The translations under genes and the position numbers were made by a program. DNA of 64,000 bases from Actinophytocola xanthii (GTDB taxonomy: Bacteria > Actinomycetota > Actinomycetes > Mycobacteriales > Pseudonocardiaceae), in assembly GCF_001921205.1 (NCBI RefSeq), contig NZ_MSIE01000014.1, positions 62,001 to 126,000 of the forward strand, given 5' to 3'. Each line of letters opens with the position of its first letter. Within the stretch, counting starts at the first letter, position 1. This document shows positions 1-8,640 of this stretch, one piece after another. The notes beneath the pieces are model-generated. The model saw nothing but the letters and a program-made list of their open reading frames with translations, was not told the DNA's origin and did no database searches.

Positions 1-573
1 GACGGTGTGGGTGAACGGGTCGGCGTGCTCGTCCCACGCCTTCTCCAGCAGCTGCTCGGCCGAGACCGCCGCGCCCTGCGCCAGCAGCAGCTCGGTGAGC
101 ACGGCGAACTCCTTGCGGGAGAGCGGGACGTACCGCCCGTCGCGGTACACCTCACGGCGGTGCGGGTCCAACCGGATCCCGGCTCGCTCGAGCACCGGCG
201 GCGCCGCCGGTCGCGCCCGGCGGCCCAGCGCCGCCACGCGGGCGGCCAGCTCGCGGAACGCGAACGGCTTGGGTAGGTAGTCGTCGGCGCCCAGGGCGAG
301 CCCGGCGACCCGATCGTCGACGTCCGAGGCTGCGGTCAGCATCAGCACCCGCACCTGCGAGCCGGCCAGCTCGCGACACACCTCGTCGCCGTGCACCACC
401 GGCAGGTCGCGGTCGAGCACCACCACGTCGTAGTCGTGCACGCCGAGCCGTTCCAGCGCGGCGCCGCCGTCGTGCACCACGTCCACGGCATGGGCGGCCC
501 CGCGCAGCCCCTCGGCCACCGCGTCGGCCAGCAGCGGCTCGTCCTCGACGACCAGGATGCGCATGGCCGCCAT
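1..573 (-). CDS. OmpR-family response regulator, 3' end cut by window edge
   Basis: This is the N-terminal 191 residues of a two-component response regulator; the C-terminus lies outside the window. The receiver domain starts with MRILVVEDEP, contains the phosphoacceptor context VVLDRDLP and the conserved lysine in DDYLPKPF, and is followed by the start of a winged-helix DNA-binding domain (LSRKEFAVLTELLL). The start is either the ATG at 573, with GGGAG three bases upstream, or the ATG at 564 that begins MRILVV; I prefer 573 but only weakly. It is transcribed divergently from the lipoprotein-adaptor-ABC operon at 694, so it probably regulates that operon. A histidine kinase would be expected beyond the left edge. 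Family assignment is firm; the target is inference. Confidence 0.9.
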   Translation of the reverse strand, partial: MAAMRILVVEDEPLLADAVAEGLRGAAHAVDVVHDGGAALERLGVHDYDVVVLDRDLPVVHGDEVCRELAGSQVRVLMLTAASDVDDRVAGLALGADDYLPKPFAFRELAARVAALGRRARPAAPPVLERAGIRLDPHRREVYRDGRYVPLSRKEFAVLTELLLAQGAAVSAEQLLEKAWDEHADPFTHTV

Positions 574-693
574 GGTCTCCCGCCGCGGTGTCACCTCCGC
601 GTCAACATCGCGGGAGACGGCCCGGTGACGGCCGCGTCGATGTACTCCCCGCCGACGGCCGGGACCCGCCCGGCCGGTCGAGGAGGCGATCAC

Positions 694-1215
694 ATGCGCG
701 TCAGGACGACCGCACTGGGGCTGTTGTTGCTCGTGCTGGCCGGGTGCGGCTCCGGCATCGACGGGGACCAGGGGGCGCCGGGCCCGAGCAGCGAGCCGAA
801 CGAGCAGGAGGCCGCGCTGGAGTACTCGCGGTGTATGCGGGAGAACGGGGTTCCCGACTTCCCGGACCCGGAGCCGGGCGAGAACGGCGAAGCGAGGCTG
901 TCCACTCCGGAGGGAGCCGACAAGGAGGCCATGGACGCCGCGAACGCCGAGTGCAAGCGCCTGTTGCCCAACGGCGGCGAGCCGCGCGAGATGGATCCGG
1001 AGGACATCGTCAAACAGCGGGCGTTCGCGCGGTGCATGCGGGAGAACGGGCTGCCGGACTTCCCCGACCCGAAGCCCGACGGCGGGATCGCCGTCGAGGG
1101 CGGCCCGAACCTCGACCCGTTGAGCGAGGAGTTCAAGGCCGCCGAGCAGAAGTGCGCCAAGCACCTGCCGGACGGCGGTCGGGGCGCCACGACCGACCAC
1201 GAGGACGGCGAATGA
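694..1215 (+). CDS. Secreted lipoprotein with duplicated RCMRENG-PDFPDP motif
   Basis: A 173-aa lipoprotein of unknown function. The start ATG at 694 has AGGAGG at about 681 and opens a signal peptide with lipobox LAGC (Cys near residue 18). The mature part contains the same segment twice, [15 protein letters not shown] near residue 50 and [15 protein letters not shown] near residue 110, each followed some 30-40 residues later by another Cys in an AEC/AEQKC context, so it looks like two copies of one Cys-containing domain. It is first in an operon with a peptidoglycan-binding adaptor and a MacB-type ABC transporter, with a 4-bp ATGA overlap to the next gene. Similar lipoproteins occur beside such transporters in other actinobacteria. 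A periplasmic partner of the efflux system is inference; the biochemical role is unknown. Confidence 0.85.
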   Translation: MRVRTTALGLLLLVLAGCGSGIDGDQGAPGPSSEPNEQEAALEYSRCMRENGVPDFPDPEPGENGEARLSTPEGADKEAMDAANAECKRLLPNGGEPREMDPEDIVKQRAFARCMRENGLPDFPDPKPDGGIAVEGGPNLDPLSEEFKAAEQKCAKHLPDGGRGATTDHEDGE

Positions 1216-2279
1216 GTCCCGTGAGGTCCGGGAAGGCGGGAAGGCTCGTGGGCGCCGTGGTCGCCGTCGTTCTGACCGCCGCGGCGGCGACGGCGGCCGC
1301 GGTGGGGTTCGACTGGGGCCCCGCCTCGACGTCCCCGCCCACCCGGAGACTTCCGGAGACGGCCGAGCTGACCCGGCAGACCCTGGTCGACAGGCGGATC
1401 GAGAACGGGTCGCTCGGCCACGGCGATGCCACCGGCGTGGCCGGGCGGCTGGGTGGGACGGTGACCGCGCTGCCGGCACCCGGGGCGACGCTGTCGCGGG
1501 GCCAGGCGCTGTACCGGGTCGACGACACCCCGGTGGTGTTGCTCTACGGTCGCCTGCCGGCCTACCGGACGCTCGCCCCGGGCGTCGAGGGCGCCGACGT
1601 GGTGCAGTTCGAGCGGAACCTCGCCGCGCTCGGCTACACCGGGTTCACCGTGGACGAGGAGTACACCTCGGCCACCGCCGCCGCGGTGGCCGACTGGCAG
1701 GACGACCTCGGCCTGAGCGAGACCGGCACGGTCGAGATCGGTCGGGTGTTCTACGCGCCGGGACCGGTGCGGGTCGAGACGGTCGGTGTTGCCCCCGGCG
1801 ACCCCGCCCAGGGCGAGCTGCTCACGGTCACCGGCACCTCCCGCGTGGTCACCGTCGAGCTGGACCCCGAGGACCAGCGCCTGGCGCCGAAGGGCGCGGC
1901 CGTGGACGTCACCCTCCCGGACGGGAAGCGGGTCGCCGGCACGGTGGCCGGCTCGCGCACCGTGGAGACGCAGGCCGAGAACGGCGGAGACCCGACGACC
2001 TCGCTCGTCGTGACCGTGACCGTCGCCGACCAGAAGGTCCTGGGTGCCTACGACGAGGCGAGCGTGCGGGTCGCCTTCACCGCCTCGCGGCGGCCGGACG
2101 TGCTGACCGTCCCGGTCGCCGCGTTGCTCGCGCTGGCCGGCGGTGGGTACGGGATCGAGGTCGTGGACCGCGGGTCGACCCGGCTCGTCCCGGTGGAGAC
2201 CGGCCTGTTCGCCGACGGCCGGGTCGAGGTCGACGGCACGGGCCTGACCGAGGGCATGCGGGTGGGGGTGCCGTCATGA
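1212..2279 (+). CDS. Peptidoglycan-binding periplasmic adaptor of an ABC efflux system
   Basis: A 355-aa membrane-anchored protein with an N-terminal transmembrane helix (about residues 11-33). Residues 123-172 form a PG_binding_1 domain ([14 protein letters not shown] then [12 protein letters not shown]). The flanking parts, including [20 protein letters not shown] before it and repeated beta-rich segments after it, resemble the hairpin and barrel domains of HlyD/MacA adaptors. It overlaps the lipoprotein by ATGA and the ABC ATPase at 2276 by four bases, so all are probably co-translated. In Gram-positive bacteria such proteins hold the transporter to the cell wall, taking the place of the MacA adaptor. 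The substrate is unknown. Domain assignment is good; the functional partnership follows from context. Confidence 0.85.
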   Translation: MSPVRSGKAGRLVGAVVAVVLTAAAATAAAVGFDWGPASTSPPTRRLPETAELTRQTLVDRRIENGSLGHGDATGVAGRLGGTVTALPAPGATLSRGQALYRVDDTPVVLLYGRLPAYRTLAPGVEGADVVQFERNLAALGYTGFTVDEEYTSATAAAVADWQDDLGLSETGTVEIGRVFYAPGPVRVETVGVAPGDPAQGELLTVTGTSRVVTVELDPEDQRLAPKGAAVDVTLPDGKRVAGTVAGSRTVETQAENGGDPTTSLVVTVTVADQKVLGAYDEASVRVAFTASRRPDVLTVPVAALLALAGGGYGIEVVDRGSTRLVPVETGLFADGRVEVDGTGLTEGMRVGVPS

Positions 2280-2935
2280 CCGGGCCGGTGGTCGAGCTGG
2301 TCGACGTGACGCGGTCCTACCCCGGGGTGACGGCGCTGCGTTCGGTGTCGCTCGAGGTCGCCTACGGCGAACTGGTGGCCGTTGTCGGGCCGTCCGGCTC
2401 GGGCAAGTCGACGCTGCTGCACCTCGTGGGGACGCTGGACCGGCCGTCGTCGGGAACCGTGCGGATCGACGGCCACGACGTGGCGTCGTTGTCGGACCGG
2501 CGGCTGTCGGCCCTGCGGGCGAGCCGGATCGGCTTCGTGTTCCAGCAGTTCCACCTGGCGCCGGGCCGGTCCGCGGTGGACAACGTGGCGGAGGGGCTGC
2601 TCTACGCGGGGGTGCCGCGCCGGGAGCGCGAGCGCCGGGCCGAGGCGGCACTGGTCCGCGTCGGACTGGCCGAGCGGCTCGACCACCGCCCGCACGAGCT
2701 GTCCGGTGGCGAGCGCCAGCGGGTGGCGATGGCGAGGGCGGTGGCCGGCGAGCCGGCGCTGCTCCTGGCCGACGAGCCGACCGGCAACCTCGACTCGGTC
2801 GCCGGCGCCGGGGTGATGGCGCTGCTCTGGGAGCTGTCCTCGGCGGGGACGACGGTCCTGGTCGTCACCCACGACCGCGAGATCGCCGCGAGCCTGCCCA
2901 GACAGGTCGCCCTCCTGGACGGGGAGATCGTCTGA
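2276..2935 (+). CDS. ABC transporter ATP-binding protein, MacB/LolD type
   Basis: A 219-aa ATPase subunit. Walker A is GPSGSGKST (residues 38-46), the Q-loop lies in GFVFQQFHL, the signature is [14 protein letters not shown], Walker B is [13 protein letters not shown] and the switch His sits in VVTHDRE. The ADEPTGNLD form is typical of the MacB/LolD/FtsE group, which work with FtsX-fold permeases; the next gene is one. The gene starts inside the end of the adaptor gene and shares one base with the start of the permease gene, so the operon is tightly coupled. These systems transmit mechanical force to extracytoplasmic partners rather than moving substrate through the membrane. Confidence 0.93.
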   Translation: MTGPVVELVDVTRSYPGVTALRSVSLEVAYGELVAVVGPSGSGKSTLLHLVGTLDRPSSGTVRIDGHDVASLSDRRLSALRASRIGFVFQQFHLAPGRSAVDNVAEGLLYAGVPRRERERRAEAALVRVGLAERLDHRPHELSGGERQRVAMARAVAGEPALLLADEPTGNLDSVAGAGVMALLWELSSAGTTVLVVTHDREIAASLPRQVALLDGEIV

Positions 2936-4209
2936 TGGCCGCCGACCGGGATCCGCTCGACGGCCGGCTGGGTGGGGATCGGCTGGGTGGGAGCCGGGTC
3001 GGTGGCGGTCGGCGTGGTTCTGGCTCGCTGGTTCCGGCCCGTCTCCGGTGTGGTGACGTGCTCCGGGTCGGCGGCTCGGGGCTGCGTGCCCGGCCGTTGC
3101 GGGTGTTCCTCTCCGCGCTCGGGATCGCCATCGGGATCGCCGCGATGGTGTCCGTGGTCGGGATCTCCTCGTCCTCCCGGGTGGACCTGGACCGGCGCCT
3201 CGCGGCGCTGGGCACCAACCTCCTGACCGTGCAGCCCGGCACCAGGCTGGACGGCGGAGAGGCCACGCTGCCGGTCGAGGCGCCCGAGATGATCTCCAGG
3301 ATCGCCCCGGTCCGGGAGGTCGCCGCGGCCGGGAAGGTGGCCGATGCCACCGTCTACCGCAACGACCGCATCCCCGAGGTGGAGACCCGCGGGCTGACCG
3401 TGCAGGCCGCCGCCCTGGACCTGCCGCGCACGGTCGGTACCGAGGTGACCGAGGGCGCCTGGCTCAACGAGGCGACCGCCCGCTATCCCGCCGTCGTGCT
3501 CGGCGCGGCGGCGGCCGACCTGCTCGGCGTCGCTCCCGGCGTCGACGTCTACCTGGGCGGTCGCTGGTTCAGCGTCGTCGGTGTGCTGGCGCCGGCGCCG
3601 CTGGCCCCCGAGCTGGACAACGCCGCCCTGGTCGGCTGGGCCGCCGCGAAGTCCTATTTGGACTTCGATGGCCACCCGACGACCGTCTACACCCGAAGCC
3701 TGGACTCCGCCGTCGAGTCGGTGGCCGACCTGCTCGCGGCGACGGCGAACCCCGCCGCCCCGGGTGAGGTTCTCGTGTCCCGCCCGTCGGACGCGCTCGT
3801 CGCTCGCCAGGCGACCGAGGAGGCGTTCACCGGGCTGCTGCTCGGGCTGGGTGCCGTCGCGCTGCTGGTCGGCGGCGTCGGGGTGGCCAACACGATGGTG
3901 ATCTCGGTTCTGGAGCGGCGGGCGGAGATCGGCCTGCGCCGCTCGCTCGGCGCAACCCGCGGCCAGCTCCGGCTCCAGTTCGTGGCCGAGTCCCTGCTGC
4001 TCTCGGCATTGGGCGGGGTCGCGGGCGCCCTGCTCGGCGTCCTGGTCACCACCGCCTACGCGGCGACCAGGGGCTGGCCGACGTCGGTACCCCCGTGGGC
4101 GACCCTGGGCGCCGTCGCCGCGACGCTGGTCATCGGCGCCCTGGCCGGTCTCTACCCGGCGATGCGGGCCGCCCGCCTGGCGCCGACGCAGGCCCTGGCA
4201 GCCCCCTGA
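2935..4209 (+). CDS. FtsX/MacB-fold ABC transporter permease
   Basis: A 424-aa permease. A Gly- and Arg-rich N-terminal stretch of about 50 residues precedes TM1 (FLSALGIAIGIAAMVSVVGI). A large extracytoplasmic domain (about residues 80-295) follows, then three helices typical of the FtsX domain, including GAVALLVGGVGVANTMVISV and the coupling motif ERRAEIGLRRSLGATR. This one-plus-three topology is that of MacB. The N-terminal tail is longer than usual, so a start further downstream is possible, but the ATG at 2935 overlaps the ATPase stop and fits the coupled operon. The operon is lipoprotein, adaptor, ATPase, permease, and a strong terminator follows immediately. Confidence 0.9.
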   Translation: MAADRDPLDGRLGGDRLGGSRVGGGRRGSGSLVPARLRCGDVLRVGGSGLRARPLRVFLSALGIAIGIAAMVSVVGISSSSRVDLDRRLAALGTNLLTVQPGTRLDGGEATLPVEAPEMISRIAPVREVAAAGKVADATVYRNDRIPEVETRGLTVQAAALDLPRTVGTEVTEGAWLNEATARYPAVVLGAAAADLLGVAPGVDVYLGGRWFSVVGVLAPAPLAPELDNAALVGWAAAKSYLDFDGHPTTVYTRSLDSAVESVADLLAATANPAAPGEVLVSRPSDALVARQATEEAFTGLLLGLGAVALLVGGVGVANTMVISVLERRAEIGLRRSLGATRGQLRLQFVAESLLLSALGGVAGALLGVLVTTAYAATRGWPTSVPPWATLGAVAATLVIGALAGLYPAMRAARLAPTQALAAP

Positions 4210-4213
4210 CCGC

Positions 4214-4252
4214 GCGGGCTCGCGGGGCGGCGAACGGACCCCGCGAGCCCGC
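4214..4252. terminator. Bidirectional intrinsic terminator
   Basis: A perfect 14-bp inverted repeat (4214-4227 pairs with 4239-4252, 11-base loop) sits between the convergent stops at 4209 and 4257. There is no long T-run, which is usual in high-GC actinomycetes. It probably ends transcripts from both sides. Confidence 0.8.
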
Positions 4253-4256
4253 CGGC

Positions 4257-6128
4257 TCAGGCCAGCGACTCCAACCAGGTGCGGTGCAGGGCGGCGAACC
4301 GGCCCCCGGCCGGGTGCTCGACGAGCTCCGCGGGGGAGCCGTCCTCCACGATCCGGCCGCCCTCCACCACCAGCACCCGGTCGGCGATCAGCACGGTCGA
4401 CAGGCGGTGGGCGATGATCAGCGCCGTCCGGTCGGCCAGCACCGACTCCAGGGCCCGCTGCACCGCCCGCTCGGTCGGCACGTCGAGGCTCGAGGTGGCC
4501 TCGTCCAGCACCAGCACCGCGGGGTCGGCCAGGAACGCCCTGGCGAACGCCACCAGCTGGCGCTGTCCGGCCGACAGGCGGCCGCCGCGCTTGCGCACGT
4601 CGGTGTCGTACCCCCCGGGCAGCGCGCGGATGAACTCGTCCGCGCCGACCGCCTCCGCCGCGGCCTCGATCTCCGCCCGGCTCGCACCGGGCCGGCCGAG
4701 GGCGATGTTGTCCGCGACCGAGCCGGCGAACAGGAAGTTCTCCTGGGTGACCATGACCACCGCACGGCGCAGCTCGGCGTCGGCCACCGACCGCAGGTCC
4801 ACCCCGGAAAGCGCCACCCGGCCGCTGGGCGGGTCGTAGAACCTGGCCACCAGCTTCGCGATGGTCGACTTGCCCGCGCCGGTCGCGCCGACCAGGGCGA
4901 CGGTCTGCCCGGCGGGAACGGCCAGGTCGAACCGGGGCAGCACCACCGGCCCACCCGTCGAGTAGCGGAACTCCACGCCGTCGAAGGTCACCGCGCGACC
5001 GGTTTTGGCCGGCGGCAGCGCCACGGGGCTCGCCGGATCGACCACGGTCGGCCGCTCCTCGAGCACCCCGGAGATCTTCTCCAGCGCCGCGATCGCCGAG
5101 GTGTAGGAGTTGGCGAACATGGCGAGCTCGTCGAGCGGATCGTAGAAGCGGCGCAGGTACAGGGTGAACGCCGTCAGCACGCCCAGCTCGAGGCCACCCT
5201 GGACCACCCGCACCGCACCGATCGCCAGCACCAGGGCGAGCGAGAGGTTGCCGACCAGCCGCACGGTCATCGTGAACGTGGCCATCACGTCCAGCGCCCT
5301 CTTGTTCGCCCCGCGGAACTCGTCGTTGAACCCGGCGAGGATCGACTCGTTGCGGGACTCCCGGCGGAACGCCTGCACGGCCCGCATCCCGTTCATCGTC
5401 TCGACGAACTGGACGATGATCTTCGCGATGGCGCCGCGGGTGTTGCGGTAGGCGTAGCGCGAGCGCAGGTAGAACCAGCGGGTCACCAGCACCACCGGGA
5501 TCAGCCCGGTGAGCACCAGCAGCCCGAGCGGCAGGTCGAGGACCAGGAGCATCACCGCGATGCCGAACACCGACAGGACCGCGGTCAGCAACCCGTCCAG
5601 GCCGTCCTCGAGCAGGTCGTGCAGCGAGTCGATGTCGCTGGTGAGCCGGGAGATGACCTTTCCGGAGGTGTAGTCCTCGTGGAAGGACAGCGACAGCCGC
5701 TGGGCATGGCCGAAGACCCGCTGCCGCAGGTCCAGCAGCACGTCCTGGCCGAACCGCCCGGACACCTTCAGGAACGCGAAGCGCAGCGCGGCACCGCCCA
5801 GCCCGGCCGCCAGGTAGCCACCCACGCACCAGGCGAGCACGGCGGTGTCGCCGTCGATCGCGTTCGGGATGCCGGTGTCGATCGTGATGGCGATCATCAG
5901 CGGCCCGGCGAGCACCACCAGGTTCTCGGTGACCACCAGCGCCAGCGCCAGCAGCGCGGTCCACAGCCGGGGGCGGACCAGCGAGGCGAGCAGCACGCGG
6001 GACCGCTTCTGCAGTCGGGCGCCGACGACCGCGTCGAGCTCGGTCACGTCCTCGGCGGCGACGCCCCGCCACTGCTCGTCGGGACCGGGTGTCGTCACCT
6101 GGTCCGCCTGGTTCGTCGGCGCGCTCAT
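4257..6128 (-). CDS. ABC exporter half-transporter, catalytically complete partner
   Basis: A 623-aa fused transmembrane-ATPase protein of the exporter (type IV) fold. The N-terminal half carries six helices, starting near residue 50 with LWTALLALALVVTENLVV. The C-terminal ATPase has Walker A LVGATGAGKSTIAK, Walker B AVLVLDEATSSLD with the catalytic Glu, and a deviant signature LSAGQRQLVAFARA. The start ATG at 6128 overlaps the stop of the upstream ABC gene by four bases. The pair is therefore a heterodimer: this subunit has the good Walker B while its signature faces the degenerate site of the partner. The arrangement resembles Rv1272c/Rv1273c and TM287/288. Substrate is not deducible; drugs, lipids or peptides are all known for the family. 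Confidence 0.93.
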   Translation of the reverse strand: MSAPTNQADQVTTPGPDEQWRGVAAEDVTELDAVVGARLQKRSRVLLASLVRPRLWTALLALALVVTENLVVLAGPLMIAITIDTGIPNAIDGDTAVLAWCVGGYLAAGLGGAALRFAFLKVSGRFGQDVLLDLRQRVFGHAQRLSLSFHEDYTSGKVISRLTSDIDSLHDLLEDGLDGLLTAVLSVFGIAVMLLVLDLPLGLLVLTGLIPVVLVTRWFYLRSRYAYRNTRGAIAKIIVQFVETMNGMRAVQAFRRESRNESILAGFNDEFRGANKRALDVMATFTMTVRLVGNLSLALVLAIGAVRVVQGGLELGVLTAFTLYLRRFYDPLDELAMFANSYTSAIAALEKISGVLEERPTVVDPASPVALPPAKTGRAVTFDGVEFRYSTGGPVVLPRFDLAVPAGQTVALVGATGAGKSTIAKLVARFYDPPSGRVALSGVDLRSVADAELRRAVVMVTQENFLFAGSVADNIALGRPGASRAEIEAAAEAVGADEFIRALPGGYDTDVRKRGGRLSAGQRQLVAFARAFLADPAVLVLDEATSSLDVPTERAVQRALESVLADRTALIIAHRLSTVLIADRVLVVEGGRIVEDGSPAELVEHPAGGRFAALHRTWLESLA

Positions 6129-7918
6129 GCGACCACCTCGCTCCTGGCATCGTCGTCGGTGGAGAGCAGGGCCCGGTACTCGGCGTTGCCGGCCAGCAGG
6201 TCCGAGTGGGTGCCGACGGCCGTGATCCGCCCGCCGGAGAGCATCGCGACCCGGTCGGCCAGCTGGACGGTGCTCGGCCGGTGGGCCACCACCAGCGCGG
6301 TCACGTCCCGCAGCACGCTGCGCAGCGCGTGCTCGACCTCGGCCTCGGTGTGCACGTCGAGCGCGGAGAGCGGGTCGTCGAGAACGAGCACCGACGGCCG
6401 CCCGACCACAGCGCGGGCGAGGGCGAGCCGCTGGCGCTGCCCGCCGGACAGGGACAGGCCCTGCTCGCCGATCCGGGTGTCCAGGCCCCACGGCAGCGCG
6501 TCGACGAAGTCCTCGGCGGCGGCCACCCGCAGCGCCTGCCGCACGTCGTCCTCGTCGACCTCGGTGCCGCCGAGCGCGACGTTCTCCCGCACGCTCGCGG
6601 AGAACAGCACGGGCTCCTCGAACGCGGTCGCCACGACCCTGCGCAGCTGGCCGAGCTCGAGGTCGCGCACGTCGACGCCGTCCACCGTGACTCGCCCGCC
6701 GGTCACGTCGACCAGCCGGGGGACCAGCGCGGTGAGCGTGGTCTTCCCGGAGCCGGTCGCGCCGACCAGCGCCACGGTCTCACCCGGACGGACGTCGAGG
6801 GTCACGCCGCGCAGGATCTCGGTGTCGCTGCCGGGGTGGGCGAAGCGCACGTTCTCGAACCGCAGGTGACCGCGGGCGGTGGCGGGCAGCCGGCGCGGTA
6901 CCGGTGGGTCGGTGATGGTGATCTCGGCGTCCCGGACCTCCCAGTAGCGCATGGCCGCCGTCGCCGCCTGGTTGGTCTCGGCGAGCAGCCAGCCGATGGA
7001 GTCGGTCGGCCAGCGCAGGTAGGTCGCGACGGCCACCGCGGCGACCAGCGTGCCGACGGTCATCGTCCCGTTGGCGATGCCGAACGTGCCGTAGAGCAGC
7101 TGCCCGCCGATCGCGATCTCGGGCAGCACGATGATCGCGCCCCACAGCAGGCCGACCACGTGCACCTTGCGCAGCTCGGTGCGGCGCAGCTCGCGGGCCT
7201 GCTCGGCGAAGCGGGCGGCGAGGTGCGGGCCGCGGCCGAACGCCTTGAGCACGCGGATGCCCAGTACGGACTCCTCGACGGTCGTGGCGAGATCGCCGTT
7301 CTGGTCCTGCGAGCGCCGGGCCAGCACGGCGTAGCGCGACTCGTAGAGGGTGGAGATCAGGATCAGCGGCGCCGCGCACAGGGTCGAGATCAGCCCCAGC
7401 ATCGGGTCCAGCAGGAACAGGACGCCGAGCCCGATGACGAGCGTCAGGCTGTTCACGACCAGGAAGATCAACGCGAACGCGATGAACCGGCGAAGTGTCG
7501 ACAGGTCCGACACCGCGCGGGACAGCAGCTGGCCGGACTGCCAGCGGTCGTGGAACGCGATCGGCAGTCGTTGCAGGTGGTGGTAGAGGTCCTTGCGCAG
7601 CTCGGCCTCGGCCCGGGTACTGGGCCCGGAGATGAGCCGCCGACGGGTGAAGAACAGCAGGGCCTCGGCCGCGCCGAGCACTCCGACGGCGGCGACCATC
7701 CAGCCGAGAGCCGAGGTGTCGCCGGTGGCCACCGGTCCGTCCAGGATCCGCTGGATGACCAGTGGGATGAGCAGCCCGCACATCATCGAGGCGAGCACCG
7801 CCACGGCCGAGCCGATCATCCGGCCGCGGACGGGTTTGAGGTAGGGGGAAAGCCGGCGAAGCGCGTCGAGGTTCGTGTTTCGGGCAGGCTGATGCGAATC
7901 GATCGTGTCGTTTTTCAT
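6125..7918 (-). CDS. ABC exporter half-transporter with degenerate Walker B
   Basis: A 597-aa exporter subunit with six N-terminal helices and a C-terminal ATPase. Walker A is LVGATGSGKTTL and the signature is canonical, LSGGQRQRLALARA, but Walker B reads VLVLDDPLSALD, so the catalytic Glu is Asp. That is the hallmark of the non-hydrolysing site in heterodimeric exporters; the next gene supplies the complementary subunit. The start at 7918 is chosen because AGGGGAG lies four to five bases upstream; the frame stays open to an ATG at 7969 with no comparable ribosome site. It is the first gene of a two-gene operon. Confidence 0.93.
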   Translation of the reverse strand: MKNDTIDSHQPARNTNLDALRRLSPYLKPVRGRMIGSAVAVLASMMCGLLIPLVIQRILDGPVATGDTSALGWMVAAVGVLGAAEALLFFTRRRLISGPSTRAEAELRKDLYHHLQRLPIAFHDRWQSGQLLSRAVSDLSTLRRFIAFALIFLVVNSLTLVIGLGVLFLLDPMLGLISTLCAAPLILISTLYESRYAVLARRSQDQNGDLATTVEESVLGIRVLKAFGRGPHLAARFAEQARELRRTELRKVHVVGLLWGAIIVLPEIAIGGQLLYGTFGIANGTMTVGTLVAAVAVATYLRWPTDSIGWLLAETNQAATAAMRYWEVRDAEITITDPPVPRRLPATARGHLRFENVRFAHPGSDTEILRGVTLDVRPGETVALVGATGSGKTTLTALVPRLVDVTGGRVTVDGVDVRDLELGQLRRVVATAFEEPVLFSASVRENVALGGTEVDEDDVRQALRVAAAEDFVDALPWGLDTRIGEQGLSLSGGQRQRLALARAVVGRPSVLVLDDPLSALDVHTEAEVEHALRSVLRDVTALVVAHRPSTVQLADRVAMLSGGRITAVGTHSDLLAGNAEYRALLSTDDDARSEVVA

Positions 7919-8030
7919 GAGCTCCCCTGGGTGCCCATCGACGGTAGGTGATCGAGGGGCGCGCGGCATCTGCTTTTCGACTCTGCGACCTCGTGTGCGG
8001 TGGAGGTCAAGCGCGCGGGATCATCTGTCC

Positions 8031-8279
8031 ATGACGCGACCGGAGCCGGTGCGTTACCTCCGCACCGAGCCGACGATGGCCTACCCAGACGGCCGCCTAC
8101 TGGCAGTGCGTGACGGTCAACTGCACGTCCTGGCCCCCGATGGCTGGATCCGCCTACGCTCCACCACCCGCCCCCCAGGAACCACCCCACTAACCCGCGA
8201 GGAAGCAGAGGACTGGTGCGACCAGACCGGCTGGGACCTGGCCCTACTGGACACCCTCCCCCCAACAGGAGACCTGTAG
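8031..8279 (+). CDS. Small hypothetical protein, 82 aa
   Basis: An unrecognised 82-residue soluble protein beginning MTRPEPVRYLRTEPTMAY and ending with an acidic, Trp-containing helix-like part (REEAEDWCDQTGWDLALL). It has no membrane segment or known motif. GGAGG lies 24 bases upstream, too far for a normal ribosome site, so translation may be leaderless or start elsewhere. Codon use changes along the gene: from about 8090 it contains many A-ending codons (CTA, CAA, GGA, GCA) rare in neighbouring genes. The same A-rich third-position pattern continues into the repeat region downstream. It stands alone between the ABC exporter promoter and the tandem repeat. Whether it is expressed is uncertain. 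Confidence 0.55.
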   Translation: MTRPEPVRYLRTEPTMAYPDGRLLAVRDGQLHVLAPDGWIRLRSTTRPPGTTPLTREEAEDWCDQTGWDLALLDTLPPTGDL

Positions 8280-8505
8280 CTCCCAAAGCCGGGACACCCG
8301 GCAGTTACCTCCCCAACCCAGGCAACCCCGCGCCAGCTACCCAAGCCCGGACGCACAACACCTAACCCCCTCGGGCACGCAAACCTCGCGCAGCTGCCCA
8401 ATCCGGGACGCACAGCAGCTACCTCCCTCGGGCGGGTAACCCCCGCGCCAGCTGCCCAAGCCGGGACGCACAGCAGCTACCTCCCGGGAACAGGTTGAGG
8501 CCCGC
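8277..8505. repeat. 57-bp tandem repeat, four imperfect units
   Basis: Four head-to-tail units start at about 8277, 8334, 8391 and 8449 (periods 57, 57, 58). Units 3 and 4 share a near-identical core, AGCTGCCCAA-CCGGGACGCACAGCAGCTACCTCCC, written here with a gap at the variable base; units 1 and 2 have diverged more. The array begins at the stop codon of the small ORF and ends before sepH. It contains no convincing gene on either strand. Together with 8506-8640, where I see nothing beyond GC-rich sequence, it fills the 361-base gap between coding regions. Confidence 0.85.
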
Positions 8506-8640
8506 GGCTGCGTGAGCGGGAGCGCGGGAGCGTCCGCCGTCTGGACTGACGCAGCGCCCGCAGGCGCCCCTGGCGCCGAGGACGCGGAGGAGGGAAGACG
8601 GCGGTCAAGCGGACGCGCGGAGCGAACAATCAAACACAGC

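Noticed and set aside
2602-6150. A 1182-residue open frame on the minus strand, and a 924-residue frame on the plus strand at 4095-6869
   Set aside because: Both are antisense or out-of-frame reads of the MacB-type operon and ABC exporters; the sequence is Arg/Gly/Pro-rich and lacks any domain. High GC makes such shadows common.
8277-8505. CRISPR array
   Set aside because: The units are contiguous without variable spacers, and no cas gene is near.
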